Shown here: in pieces, positions 46,891 through 56,489 of the stretch
How the letters are laid out: the number at the start of each line of letters is the position of its first letter
Numbering within the stretch: position 1 is the stretch's first letter
From: Gordonibacter massiliensis (ex Traore et al. 2017)
GTDB lineage: Bacteria; Actinomycetota; Coriobacteriia; Coriobacteriales; Eggerthellaceae
DNA length: 64,000 nucleotides
Direction: 5' to 3'
NCBI GenBank assembly: GCA_900170005.1
Contig: LT827128.1
Location: 2,538,168 to 2,602,167 of the forward strand
Translations under genes and position numbers: made by a program
Notes under the pieces: model-generated
The model's input: the letters and a program-made list of their open reading frames with translations, nothing else
Told to the model about the DNA's origin: nothing
Database searches by the model: none

Positions 46891-47577
46891 ATGGATGCAG
46901 CCGCGACGAACAGCCGAACCGAATCCCTTCCCTCCCTCAACCTACAGCTTCTGTTCTGGCTGTTCGTCGTCGCCTCTATCGCAGGGCTCGCCATCGAGAC
47001 CGCCTTCCACGCAGTGGTGTTCGGCGGATACGAAAGCCGTCCGGGGCTCGTATGGGGCCCGTTCTCCCCCATTTACGGCACGGGGGCCGTTATGCTCACG
47101 GTGGTGGCCTCCCGTTTCTCCAGGCTGAACGCCCCGGCTATGTTCCTGGCCTCAGCGCTCATCGGGTCGGGTATCGAAGTGGCCACCGGGTGGCTCATGG
47201 AGGTTCTCTTCGGTGCGGTCGCATGGGATTACAGTCACCTACCCGGGAGCTTCGGCAGAAGCCTGAACTTGGGGTTCGCCCTCGTATGGGGAGCCCTTGG
47301 CCTCGCCTGGACGCGGATCGCCATGCCCTTTATCAACCGCGTCGCTCATAGGATCAATTGGAAGAGCGGGGTTGTTCGCGCCCTGAGCACGGCGGGCGCG
47401 GTGTTCATGGCCGTCAACATCGCGATCACCCTCCAGGTGTTTGCCCGCGAAAGCGCCCGAGCAGACGGCCTGCCCCCGGCAAATTCCATTGAACGTTGCA
47501 TCGACGAACAGTTTCCCTCCGCTTGGACGCAGCAACGCTTTGAGAATATGAGCATCCGCGGCTCCCAGTCGCACTGA
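46891..47577 (+). CDS. CmpB-family (ABC_trans_CmpB) membrane protein
   Basis: 228 residues with about five to six membrane helices. The stretch LFWLFVVASIAGLAIETAFHAVVFGGYESRPGLVWGPFSPIYGTGAVML is the family signature (E in helix 1, RxGLVxGPFxPIYGxGA). These proteins are annotated as putative ABC permease components, but their role is not established. It starts 24 bp after the lipoprotein gene, so they are probably cotranscribed. Confidence 0.8.
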   Translation: MDAAATNSRTESLPSLNLQLLFWLFVVASIAGLAIETAFHAVVFGGYESRPGLVWGPFSPIYGTGAVMLTVVASRFSRLNAPAMFLASALIGSGIEVATGWLMEVLFGAVAWDYSHLPGSFGRSLNLGFALVWGALGLAWTRIAMPFINRVAHRINWKSGVVRALSTAGAVFMAVNIAITLQVFARESARADGLPPANSIERCIDEQFPSAWTQQRFENMSIRGSQSH

Positions 47578-47616
47578 TCGGGGTTTGCCGTTCGTTGTCG
47601 CGAACCGGACGCAAAA

Positions 47617-47640
47617 CGACCCCGGACAAAGCCGGGGTCG
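47617..47640. terminator. Bidirectional terminator between convergent genes
   Basis: CGACCCCGG-ACAAAG-CCGGGGTCG, a 9-bp stem with AAAA on one side and TTCTTT on the other, between the CmpB-family gene and the DUF5679 gene. Confidence 0.8.
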
Positions 47641-47673
47641 CGGTTCTTTCGTCTGCGTTTGGAGGCGCCGAAG

Positions 47674-47826
47674 CTACTTCTTGGCAGCGCCGATGCGGCA
47701 GATGGTGGTGCCGCAGTCGGGGCACTTGCCCTTCGTGATGGGCTTGCCGTTCTTCGTCGTGCTCTCGACGGGATCCTGCATAATCTTCTTGGCCTTGCAC
47801 TTGACGCAATACGCTTCGATAGCCAT
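47674..47826 (-). CDS. DUF5679 zinc-ribbon protein
   Basis: 50 residues from ATG 47826 to TAG 47674. C7-x2-C10 and C36-x2-C39 in the pattern YCVKCKAKKIM...KGKCPDCGTTICRIG match DUF5679, a small zinc ribbon common in actinobacteria. Function is unknown; a role with nucleic acid or the ribosome is often assumed. It has its own terminator and is upstream of no obvious partner. Confidence 0.85.
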   Translation of the reverse strand: MAIEAYCVKCKAKKIMQDPVESTTKNGKPITKGKCPDCGTTICRIGAAKK

Positions 47827-47973
47827 GGCTTCCAAACACCTTTCTTGTCTTTGTTGAAACGGGCGGCGAGCCCGCGTTAGATCACGCGAGATTCGTGGAG
47901 AATCTTACGAGAAACATACGGCCGACATTATACGGCACCGCACAAGGCGCGCGCCGGTGATGCCGGCGCGCTG

Positions 47974-50900
47974 CTAGATATTCTTTAACAACTCCATAAC
48001 GAATTCTGCGTTGTTATTCAAAGTTTCTTCATCTATGTTCTCGAGAACGTCGTCACCCTGGGCGAAGAAAGCCGGCTTCGCTCCGTCCATGCCCGCAAGG
48101 TGCATGGCCTGGAACCCTTGCTTGATGGCTATCGAAGCCGCGCTGTCGTCCCACAGGATGGAAGCGGTGTCGATGGACAGGCCGGTGGCTTGCGACGCCT
48201 TCTTCGTGTAGCGCTTCATGCGCGACGAGGCCTTCGACTTGCGGTACATGCCCTCGCGGTCGATCATGCTGAGATCGCCGGCTCCGAGCGCATCGATATC
48301 GATGATGATGGAACCCCGCAGGTCCTGGTTGTGCTCGGCCAGGAAAGCGCGCATGCCTCCGTGCTGGGCAAGTTCCGAGCCGAGGGCGACGAACCACACC
48401 TCGGTGTTGATGTCGGGGTTGCGGAACTGGTAGATGTCCTTGAGCTCGGGCGGCGGCGTGCCGTCGTCTTGGCTATACGTCGGGATATCGTTTTCGAGCG
48501 GATCTTCGGGCATCGGATCGCTCGCGCGGCCCATGCGCAGCCGCGAGAAGCCGCCGCCGTTCCAGCGGCGACCCTCGTCGGAGCGGAACGCGTCATCGTC
48601 GTACTCTTCCACATCGTCGAGCGAGAAGTCGTCTTCGACGAAATCGGCCGACGAGCCACCGGAGGCGACCCCTGCGAACGTGTCCTCGGGACTCGCGGCG
48701 GCGAACGGCGCCAGATACGCGTCGTTCTCATCCTCTTCGAGGATATCGCCCCCGTCGATCGGCTCTTCGTAGTAGTCCTCTTGGTCGCCCTGGTCCTCGC
48801 GGAAGCTCTCCCAACCGCCGCGCGCCGCACCTGCGGTGCGGGCGTCGAAGGACTCGTCGACCTCGAGCCACTCCTGGGGCGTGGGCTCTTCTTCCTCCTC
48901 CTTGCGCTTGCGGAAACGCAGCTTGTCGAAGAAGCGATGCGCCCGCGATTTGGGCATGTCCACGTAACCGGTGCCGGCGAAGGCGCCGGTTTCGGTGTAC
49001 TCGCCCTCGTACGCAGAGTCATCGGCGTCGTCGACGTAGATGTCGTCGGGGTCCACGTTCTCGAGCAGCTCGTCGCCCACGGGAGCGAAAGCGCCCGTGG
49101 CGCCGGCGGGAACGAACGCGCCCGCCGCGCTGACGGCGCCGTCGTCCTGACGGGCGATAGCACCCGACAACGAAGGAAGCGCGGCACGCAGGTCGGCGCG
49201 CTGCGGCACCGGGGCGGCAGGAGCGGAAACGTCCTCGGTCGGAGCGCCTGCAGAGGAAGGCTGCGCGGGATCGATGGACGGCAGCATGGTGAGCAAGCTC
49301 TTGGCCGCGCTCTTGCCGGACGTCTCCGCTTCGGCGAGCGGCGCGCGCTGCTTCGGCAACTCGGTGATGGGGGCCAGGTTGGCCGCGGACACGCCGATGT
49401 CGGGAAGCACGATGGGACGGCGGTGCGGTGCGGGGGCACCTTCCCTCCCCGCTGCGGGAGCTTGGCTCGCGGGGAGGGGCTGCTCCCCTTCTTGCGCGGG
49501 AAGTTGCTCGATGCGACCGCTGTCGCCGATGACGGCCGCCGTCACGTCTACGCGGTTCGAGGTTCGATTCACCTCTCCACGCTCCTCGAGCTTCTCGGCC
49601 TGCGCTTTTGCGGGATCGAGGAACGAGGGCATAGGCACGTCGCCCATCGGCGGAACGTCGCCAAGGCGCAGGTCGCTCACGTCGATCGGAGGCATGGCGC
49701 AGGTCGCGCCGGCATCGGAAGGTGCTTCACCGGGCGTCTCGAAGCGGATTTCGGGTATCGTCGCAGGTTGAGGCGAAGGAGCCGCGTCGGATGACGTCTC
49801 GGTGGGCATCGGAGCCTCGGCCTGGGGCTCGTTCGCAACGGCGCTGTCACGGGGCGCCTGCGGAGCCTTGACCTCCATGATGCCGTCCCTCACGGACTGC
49901 AGACGAGCTTCCATTTCGGACAAAGGCGCGTCGGTCTGCTCTTCGGGTGCGCTTTCGGTTTCGGCGAGCGCGGCGTCCAATGCATCCGCGTAGCGCGACC
50001 GATGCACCTGCTTGTTGTCGACGGGCTTCTTGGCTTTTTCCTGAGCCTTTTTGAACCAGTCCGGAACGCCGTCGGACGGGGCGGGCGCAGGAGCCGCAGG
50101 AGCAAAAGACGTCGGAGCGCCCGCTGCGGCGGCGGCCGTGTCCACGGCGTTTTTGGCAGCGGCTTCGGCGTTCGCGAGGGCAGCCTGCACCGTCTCGGGA
50201 GGGATGACGGTGAACGCTTCGCGCGTTTCGTCGCGCTGCGTCTGGAAATCGGCGTCGGTCGGCACCGCCAAAGGAGGCTCCTTCACCTGCACCAGGTTCT
50301 CGGCAAGGTCGGACGGAGAGCGCCCGCTCACCGGTTTTCCGGTGAGCGCCGCCACGGCCGCTTTCGCGGCCGCGAGGCGCGCCGCCTCGCTCTGCGGAGC
50401 CGGCTCGGGTGGTTTGACGTTGGATGCGGCGTAGACTATCTCGGCGCCTTCGGGCACGAGGCCCGCCGCGCGGGCGGCCTCCTCGCCGTGGACAACGGCC
50501 CCGTCGCCACGCTCCGCAAGGGCGGCGTCGCTCACGCGGCCGCGACCCACGCGGCGGGCCACGTCGAGCAGCACCGCAACGCCCGACGCGTTGCAGTTGG
50601 CAGCCTCGTTGTACGCGGCGAGCTTATGGAAAAGAGCCGCCAATACCGGCAACGCCACGAACAGGAGGGCGATGACCATGATCACGTTGAGAACGATATC
50701 GGTTACGCCCTCGGCATGGAGGAACAGTGTCAACCGCAAAACGAGCAAGAAGGGAACGAGAACCATGGCCCCCAGGTTGATCCAACGCAGCACGGGAAGC
50801 GCAGACACGAAGGGCGATTTCAGCTCCGAGCGCACCTTCCCGCTGTCGTAGCGCGCCACGAGAACGATCTTCCGGCGACGCGAGCCGCCTGTTTCGGCGG

Positions 50901-51318
50901 TGTAACCGGGCTCGTACTTCGCCACGATGTTCTGGCTGACGCCGCGGGCGAACGCTTTGGAGAGGATAGGACGGTCGAACACCTCGGCGGCCAACAGCAG
51001 CAGAGCGATCAGGGACACGACGAGGGCCGGAATGACCATAACCGACAGGAACAGAGCCAACACGGCCACGATCAAAGTGACCCCGCAGCAGATGGCCCGC
51101 GGCGCGTCGGCGCTGCCCGCACCGGTAAAGTCCTCGATAACCGCCGACAAGCCGGCTTCTTTCTGCATCTGCTCGGTGATGTAGAGCGCGGCCTGCTGCT
51201 CTTCTTCCGTCCCGGCCGGACGTGGCCCGATTTGTTGCGATAAATATGCAACGTGGTCTAGTATTTCCGGCATACCCTTTGCCTTTCGCTCACGATCTTG
51301 TGACATCCTACTAGGCAT
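47974..51318 (-). CDS. Degenerate M28 peptidase-like membrane protein with giant low-complexity insert
   Basis: 1114 residues from the first ATG; the ATG at 51273 (after AAAGGCAAAGGG) is an equally good start. The N-terminal M28 lobe (about 20-260) includes two membrane-helix pairs (about 75-113 and 175-230). An insert of about 700 acidic, Ala/Pro-rich residues (about 262-965) separates it from the C-terminal lobe (974-1114). Zinc-ligand positions are lost: LVARYDSG has Arg for His, NCNASG has Cys-Asn for Asp-Asp, and AQGDDVLENID has Ala for the final His. It is thus a probable pseudo-enzyme. A promoter at 51329-51357 lies inside the end of the upstream gene. Confidence 0.72.
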   Translation of the reverse strand: MPSRMSQDRERKAKGMPEILDHVAYLSQQIGPRPAGTEEEQQAALYITEQMQKEAGLSAVIEDFTGAGSADAPRAICCGVTLIVAVLALFLSVMVIPALVVSLIALLLLAAEVFDRPILSKAFARGVSQNIVAKYEPGYTAETGGSRRRKIVLVARYDSGKVRSELKSPFVSALPVLRWINLGAMVLVPFLLVLRLTLFLHAEGVTDIVLNVIMVIALLFVALPVLAALFHKLAAYNEAANCNASGVAVLLDVARRVGRGRVSDAALAERGDGAVVHGEEAARAAGLVPEGAEIVYAASNVKPPEPAPQSEAARLAAAKAAVAALTGKPVSGRSPSDLAENLVQVKEPPLAVPTDADFQTQRDETREAFTVIPPETVQAALANAEAAAKNAVDTAAAAAGAPTSFAPAAPAPAPSDGVPDWFKKAQEKAKKPVDNKQVHRSRYADALDAALAETESAPEEQTDAPLSEMEARLQSVRDGIMEVKAPQAPRDSAVANEPQAEAPMPTETSSDAAPSPQPATIPEIRFETPGEAPSDAGATCAMPPIDVSDLRLGDVPPMGDVPMPSFLDPAKAQAEKLEERGEVNRTSNRVDVTAAVIGDSGRIEQLPAQEGEQPLPASQAPAAGREGAPAPHRRPIVLPDIGVSAANLAPITELPKQRAPLAEAETSGKSAAKSLLTMLPSIDPAQPSSAGAPTEDVSAPAAPVPQRADLRAALPSLSGAIARQDDGAVSAAGAFVPAGATGAFAPVGDELLENVDPDDIYVDDADDSAYEGEYTETGAFAGTGYVDMPKSRAHRFFDKLRFRKRKEEEEEPTPQEWLEVDESFDARTAGAARGGWESFREDQGDQEDYYEEPIDGGDILEEDENDAYLAPFAAASPEDTFAGVASGGSSADFVEDDFSLDDVEEYDDDAFRSDEGRRWNGGGFSRLRMGRASDPMPEDPLENDIPTYSQDDGTPPPELKDIYQFRNPDINTEVWFVALGSELAQHGGMRAFLAEHNQDLRGSIIIDIDALGAGDLSMIDREGMYRKSKASSRMKRYTKKASQATGLSIDTASILWDDSAASIAIKQGFQAMHLAGMDGAKPAFFAQGDDVLENIDEETLNNNAEFVMELLKNI

Positions 51319-51328
51319 ATATTCCGTC

Positions 51329-51357
51329 AGTATACGCTATTTGCTAGTCGTTCCCAA
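51329..51357 (-). promoter_or_regulatory. Candidate promoter for the M28-like gene
   Basis: TTGGGA (51352-51357) and TATACT (51329-51334), 17 bp apart on the minus strand, within the last codons of the upstream gene. The start point would fall at about 51322, favouring the start codon at 51273 over that at 51318. Confidence 0.5.
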
Positions 51358-52707
51358 ATAATCACGAAGAAACGCATCCGCTGATCCAGCTTGTGAACGA
51401 GCCGTTGAATACGTCTCGAAAATCGGGGCGGTAGCCTGGTCGTATGCATCGAGAACCGGCTGCGCGGGGTCGGTCGGGAGGGTTGCGGCAATGGTTGCGG
51501 CTTCGGCATCGGCGCGGTTGTAGGCGTCGTTTTGGGCGACGGCCTCCTCTTTGTTCTTCGCTAGGAACGCGTCGTCGGAAGCCAGGGCGTAGCCCATGGC
51601 CTCCAAGCGCTTGGCAACGTAGTCGATCAGCGCCGCCACGTCGGCGTCGGGATTCTCGTAAGCAAGTTCCTCCAAACCGTTCTGGGCTGCTGTGAACGCC
51701 TCGATGGCTGCTTCGGTTTTCTCCTTCGAAGCCGTCACATGCTCGTCGGTGGTGTCCACGACGAGAGCCGCCGCATCGCGAGCGAGCGCATCGGCCTTGA
51801 TAACCCCTTGCCACGTCTCGCGCGCGGTGCGGGCTGCGACGTCTGTCTGCTTCGCCTGTTCGACGATCTGCCGGCCGCTGTCGAGCAGCGCGGTGCGGGC
51901 TGCCACCGCCGCCACCGTTTGGTTCGCGGCCTCCTTCTCTTCCGATTCGCGCAGTTCGATCGACAGGCGCCGTGCGATGGCGTCGGCTTCTTCCAGCTGC
52001 TCGAATGCGGAGGGCAGATCGCCGAGCACACCGTCGGCGGCGGCGATGGAGGCGGGATCCAACGGCTTCGACACCAAGCCGTCGAGCGCCACCACCGTTT
52101 CGTCGGCCCCCCTGATAAGGTCGAGGGCGCCGTCGAGCTGCGACACCTGGCTCATGTGCCGTTGATGGTCCTGGTACAGGTACCATCCTCCCGCTCCGGC
52201 CAGAGAAAGGCCGACGAGCACCACCAATACGGCCGCCAGCACGCGATGCCGACGGCGGCGAGCCTTACGGCGGGCGATCTCGTCCTCGGAGGACAGCGCC
52301 TTTTTCGAGGAAGACGCCCGGCCGAGGGCGGAAGCCGGCAGAGACGGCGACCCGTCGCCGCGCGACGACGGCGGCACCGTCGCCGCGCTCGATTGGGGCG
52401 ACCCTACGTCGACCTTCCCCACCGGCGCGGGCGCGGGAGCGTCCTCAGCCGAAGCGAACTCTCCGTTGGACAGCAGCAGACCCCGCTCTTTCGTAGGGGT
52501 CGCGATGCTCTTCTTCCTGCGCAGTGGCAAGGTGAACAGGGATATGTGGCCGAACCGGGAAGGACGGACGGCGGTGTCCTTGCCGCTGTCTCCGTCGAGC
52601 TCGTTTTTGGCCGCGTCGAGCACGCTGAGCGATATCTCGTTGGACGTGCCCACCGTATGCCGTTTGATATGCGCGGCGCGACCGAGTTTGTCGTTTTGCT
52701 TACCCAT
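51337..52707 (-). CDS. Single-span membrane protein with extracytoplasmic coiled coil
   Basis: 456 residues. An N-terminal cytoplasmic part of about 165 residues is Ser/Pro/Ala-rich and ends in a basic patch (RRKARRRRHR). One membrane helix (VLAAVLVVLVGLSLAGAGGWYLY) follows. The outer 260 residues are nearly all helix and Ala/Glu-rich, resembling a coiled-coil bundle. It lies 27 bp after dinG and 18 bp before the M28-like gene. No family was recognised; a scaffold or envelope role is possible. Confidence 0.72.
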   Translation of the reverse strand: MGKQNDKLGRAAHIKRHTVGTSNEISLSVLDAAKNELDGDSGKDTAVRPSRFGHISLFTLPLRRKKSIATPTKERGLLLSNGEFASAEDAPAPAPVGKVDVGSPQSSAATVPPSSRGDGSPSLPASALGRASSSKKALSSEDEIARRKARRRRHRVLAAVLVVLVGLSLAGAGGWYLYQDHQRHMSQVSQLDGALDLIRGADETVVALDGLVSKPLDPASIAAADGVLGDLPSAFEQLEEADAIARRLSIELRESEEKEAANQTVAAVAARTALLDSGRQIVEQAKQTDVAARTARETWQGVIKADALARDAAALVVDTTDEHVTASKEKTEAAIEAFTAAQNGLEELAYENPDADVAALIDYVAKRLEAMGYALASDDAFLAKNKEEAVAQNDAYNRADAEAATIAATLPTDPAQPVLDAYDQATAPIFETYSTARSQAGSADAFLRDYLGTTSK

Positions 52708-52734
52708 GCATCAGCCCTGGAAACGAGCCGACCT

Positions 52735-55700
52735 TCACGTCCGCGGCGCGCCGTCGGACGCGGCCGAGGCGGCAAGGTCGGCCGCGATCTCCTCGCACGT
52801 GCACACCTTGATGGTACGGCTGGGCAGCGAGTTCAAAAACGCCTTGCCGTACCCCTTGGTCACGAGGCGCTTGTCTGCGAGAATGAGCACGCCGGTGTCG
52901 TCGGCTTTGCGAATGAGGCGCCCTGCGGCCTGCTTCGTTTCCAACACCGCTTGCGGCAGCACGTAACGACGCCATGCCTGGTCGTCCCGCGCCGCCCGCT
53001 CGCACGAGAGAGGGTCCGTGGGCTTGGCGAACGGAAGCTTCGGAATGACCACGCCCTTGAGCGTGGCCCCGGGCGCGTCGAAGCCTTCCCAGAAGCTCTT
53101 CAGGGCGAACAGGGACAGATGCTCGTCCGCGAGGAAGTCGTCGCGCAGGCCTTTGACGGACACACCCCATTTTTGGCAGACCAAGCGCAAATCGTCGGAT
53201 TTGATGGCGGGTTGCACCACGTCGAAGCAGCGCTCCATCTCCCTGCGATTCGTGAACAGCGTCAGCATCGACCCCTGTTGCGCACGATGGACGTCCACCA
53301 GCAGGCTCTGCAGCCGGTCCAGATACGCGGGATCGTTCGGCTCGGGCATGTCCGAAGCCACGTACACCGTCATATGGGCGTCGAAATCGTAACTCGAATC
53401 CAACTGGCAGGGACGGCAGCGCGACAACTCGCCCGCGTTCAGACCGAGCGCCGATTCGAAGGCGTCGAACGTTCCGTCCACGGCCAAGGTCGCACTCGCG
53501 AACACCACGGAATGGGTGCGCGCGTACAACGTCTCGTTCATGGCATCGCCCACATTGACCAGCAGGGCCTCCAGCTTGTCGGTGGCCTTGTCGTTCTTGC
53601 GGCAGAGCGACGCCGCGTAGGCGTAGTTGTCGGGCGCTTGGTCGAGAATGGTTTCTACTGCTCTGAGCTGGTCTTTCAATTCCATTGCTATCGAGGCTAT
53701 CTCGCGCTGCACATCGGCCGCGCCGTCCACGTCCTCCAGGTAGCCCACGAGTTCTTGGCAAGCGGTGACCAGCTTCTCGGCAGCGGCGGCCATGGCGCGC
53801 CCGAGTGAGGCGATCAACGCGAACGTCTCGCTGCGCCGAATGTCGGCGTTGAGCCACAGCTCCACGTAGTCGTACTGCTTACCGCGTTTGTTCCCGTCGA
53901 AGAACAACAGGTCCTTGAGATGCACGGTGAACTCGCGCGCGGCGTCGGCGTAAGCCTTGCCGGCAGCGCGCGCCTTGCCGGTGAGCGCGTAGAACAGCAC
54001 CGCCCCTTCACCTTTTTCCGGCGCGACCACCCGGCGTTCCGCGCGCACGAACACGTTGCGCGACGCCTCTTCGGCAGACACCTTTGCGACCAGGCGCAGG
54101 ATATCCTCCGCGGAGAGCGAGAGCGAAAAGGCGCGACGCGCTTCGGCTTCGGCTCCATGGGCCTCGTCGACCACCCAATAGCGGATGGGAGGCAGCAAGC
54201 CCCCGTCTGCGGCTAGATCGCAGAACAGAAGGCTGTGGTTCGTCACCACGATATCTGCGGACTCGGCTCGGCGGCGGGCACCGTGCACGAAGCATGACAG
54301 GCCGAAGTAGGGGCATTTCCGACGCAGGCAGTCGTGGCTCGTGGTCGTGATGGCGAACCGCGGCAACACGCGATAATCGATTTTGAGGCCGTCGATGTCG
54401 TCGTATTCGGTTTGTTCGATGTAGGACAGCAACGCGGCGAGTGCCGGCGCTTGCGTCTGCTCCTTCCCGGCCACAAGTCGCATACCGGGTCCCTCGGATG
54501 CCAGCCGGTCTATCTTTCGAAGGCACGGATAGTGCGAGAAGCCTTTAAGCGCGGCGTACGTGAGCTCGCTCGGCCCTTGCTCGCCGGCGTTCGTGGTGCC
54601 ATCCGGCGAAGGGCACGACTTCGACAAAGCCTTGCCAAGTGCGGGAAGTTCATGGTAAATCAGCTGGTCAAGTAAGGCGTTCGTCTTCGTCGCTATACCT
54701 ACGGATATGTTGTTCATGCGCGCCGTCAAGGCGGCGGGAACCAGGTACGCCATGGATTTTCCAACCCCGGTGCCGGCTTCCACCATCAAGTTGTCGGAAG
54801 CGGCGAAGGCGTCCCTCACGGCTTCGGCCATGGCAAGCTGTTCGACGCGTGGTTCGAAATCGTCGTACAAGCTCCCCACCAGCCCGTTCGCGGCGAAGGC
54901 GGAGGCGATGTCTTCAGACGTGGGGAACGACAGGTCGCGCAAAGGATCCGCGGCGATGGCGTCGGCGTCGGTCTTCGGCTTGCGATCGAATTTCCCAACG
55001 CGTTCTCGACGTAGCGAACGCAAGGAGAACCGTTCTGTTTTGCCGCCGCAAAATCCGAGGTCAAGCTGCTCACCGTGCGTTATCTCGCTGCCGGTCTCTT
55101 CACCGATCGTGTTTTCGCCGCTGGTTTCTATGTCGCTTGTTTTGACGTTGCCGGCATCTTCGCCGCTTGTTTTGTCGCTGCCGGTCTCTTCGCCGCCGTT
55201 CGTTTTTTCGTCGCTGCAATATCGAGCATCCTGCGCAAGCACCGACGTTTCGACCGCTTCGCCCCGCTCGGTTTCGAGGCTTTCGGCGGCGAAGTAATCG
55301 AACACCACTTGAGTAGGCCATTGTTCCGGCGTGGCCATGCGCGCTATTTCGCGGACAAGAGGCCGCGGCATCGAGGCTACGGCCGCTAACAGGATGCGGA
55401 AGATAGCGCAGGTCGCTTCAACATCGGCATCGGCGCGATGTGTGGAAAGCGGCGCGCCGAAAGCTTTCACCAGATCGAGCAAACGATGGGATTTAAAGCG
55501 CGGAAGCGCTATGCGGGCTAGGTCGAGCGAGTCGATCCACGTGTTCTCGAGCAGCGGATACCCGCTAGGGTGCCGCGTGGTGAACGTTCGGTCGAACTCG
55601 GCGTTATGGGCGATTATCTTCGCGTCTCCAACGAAAGCCACCAGATCGGCAAGAGCATCGGAGGGTTGGGGTGCATCGGCCACGTCTTCGTCGTGAATGT

Positions 55701-55998
55701 CGGTGAGGTGGGCTACCTCTTCGGGAATGGGTTTTCCCGGGTTCACGAACGTGATGAACCATTCGACTATCTCGCCCCGCTCCATACGAGCTGCGGCTAT
55801 CTGCGTCAGCTCGTCGTGGTTGAACGAGAAGCCCGTCGTCTCGGTGTCCAGTACGACGATGTTGCGATCAAGATCGCCGTAATCGCTCGAAGCGGCGATT
55901 TCCGGGAGAGAGGCGTACCGCCTTTGGACGGCCTCAGGTGTGCCGTCGCTTATGAAACCATGCAGGATACCGTGCGCCTGCTCGCTGTGCTTTTCCAT
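52735..55998 (-). CDS. dinG: DnaQ-type exonuclease fused to DinG-family helicase
   Basis: 1087 residues. Residues 46-205 form a DEDDh 3'-5' exonuclease (D51-T-E53, HNAEFD at 131, H187...D192). Residues 262-310 are a repetitive Gly/Thr/Ser/Glu/Lys linker. From about 360 is an XPD-like helicase: AGTGVGKS (408-415) as Walker A, WVVDEAH as motif II, and a cysteine set (C-LRRK-C-PYFGLS-C) suited to a [4Fe-4S] cluster. DinG-type helicases unwind forked DNA, R-loops or G-quadruplexes. The exonuclease fusion is known in Gram-positive bacteria. The ATG at 55998 opens the gene. Confidence 0.93.
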   Translation of the reverse strand: MEKHSEQAHGILHGFISDGTPEAVQRRYASLPEIAASSDYGDLDRNIVVLDTETTGFSFNHDELTQIAAARMERGEIVEWFITFVNPGKPIPEEVAHLTDIHDEDVADAPQPSDALADLVAFVGDAKIIAHNAEFDRTFTTRHPSGYPLLENTWIDSLDLARIALPRFKSHRLLDLVKAFGAPLSTHRADADVEATCAIFRILLAAVASMPRPLVREIARMATPEQWPTQVVFDYFAAESLETERGEAVETSVLAQDARYCSDEKTNGGEETGSDKTSGEDAGNVKTSDIETSGENTIGEETGSEITHGEQLDLGFCGGKTERFSLRSLRRERVGKFDRKPKTDADAIAADPLRDLSFPTSEDIASAFAANGLVGSLYDDFEPRVEQLAMAEAVRDAFAASDNLMVEAGTGVGKSMAYLVPAALTARMNNISVGIATKTNALLDQLIYHELPALGKALSKSCPSPDGTTNAGEQGPSELTYAALKGFSHYPCLRKIDRLASEGPGMRLVAGKEQTQAPALAALLSYIEQTEYDDIDGLKIDYRVLPRFAITTTSHDCLRRKCPYFGLSCFVHGARRRAESADIVVTNHSLLFCDLAADGGLLPPIRYWVVDEAHGAEAEARRAFSLSLSAEDILRLVAKVSAEEASRNVFVRAERRVVAPEKGEGAVLFYALTGKARAAGKAYADAAREFTVHLKDLLFFDGNKRGKQYDYVELWLNADIRRSETFALIASLGRAMAAAAEKLVTACQELVGYLEDVDGAADVQREIASIAMELKDQLRAVETILDQAPDNYAYAASLCRKNDKATDKLEALLVNVGDAMNETLYARTHSVVFASATLAVDGTFDAFESALGLNAGELSRCRPCQLDSSYDFDAHMTVYVASDMPEPNDPAYLDRLQSLLVDVHRAQQGSMLTLFTNRREMERCFDVVQPAIKSDDLRLVCQKWGVSVKGLRDDFLADEHLSLFALKSFWEGFDAPGATLKGVVIPKLPFAKPTDPLSCERAARDDQAWRRYVLPQAVLETKQAAGRLIRKADDTGVLILADKRLVTKGYGKAFLNSLPSRTIKVCTCEEIAADLAASAASDGAPRT

Positions 55999-56489
55999 AA
56001 CGATCAGCCTACCATCTCTCTACTATTCGCACAAACGAAACATCCTCGCCGGATATCAATCTCCATCTCCAACTCCGCCCCACGCCCACTCCCTGCCTTT
56101 TGTCCGCTCCCCGTTGTTCAGCAATATTCCGCTCCTCGCCAATACCTTTGTCTATTTTCTCTCTCCCCAATTCCCACTACTTTTTCTATTTCAGCTCACG
56201 ATGTTTCACGTGAAACATCGTGCTGAAATAAAGTCTTGGGTCATCAACTTGTTTCTTCACTTACTTCACTTTCTTATCCCGTTTTACGCAGTTCTCGCAT
56301 CGTGTACTCGTTCAAATGACTTCCCTGCTGTTTTCTACTGCGTTCCCTCACTTTTATGCGTATTTACCACACACAGCACATATGTTCTTGTTTATTGAGT
56401 CCTACCATGTAGCTTACCCAAATCAACAAGCTCTCCGAATCGTTCATGGTACACTTCTTTTCGCATTGAAGATATTCGAGGGGATGAAG
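55999..56489. other. Gene-poor AT-rich interval with a parS site
   Basis: 490 bp between dinG and the plus-strand gene at 56490, unusually pyrimidine-rich and AT-rich. It contains the parS palindrome at 56197-56222. No convincing gene, RNA or terminator is seen. Confidence 0.6.
56197..56222. other. parS site in 26-bp palindrome
   Basis: Core TGTTTCACGTGAAACA at 56202-56217 with 5 further complementary bases on each side. Exact match to the ParB-binding consensus. Confidence 0.92.
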
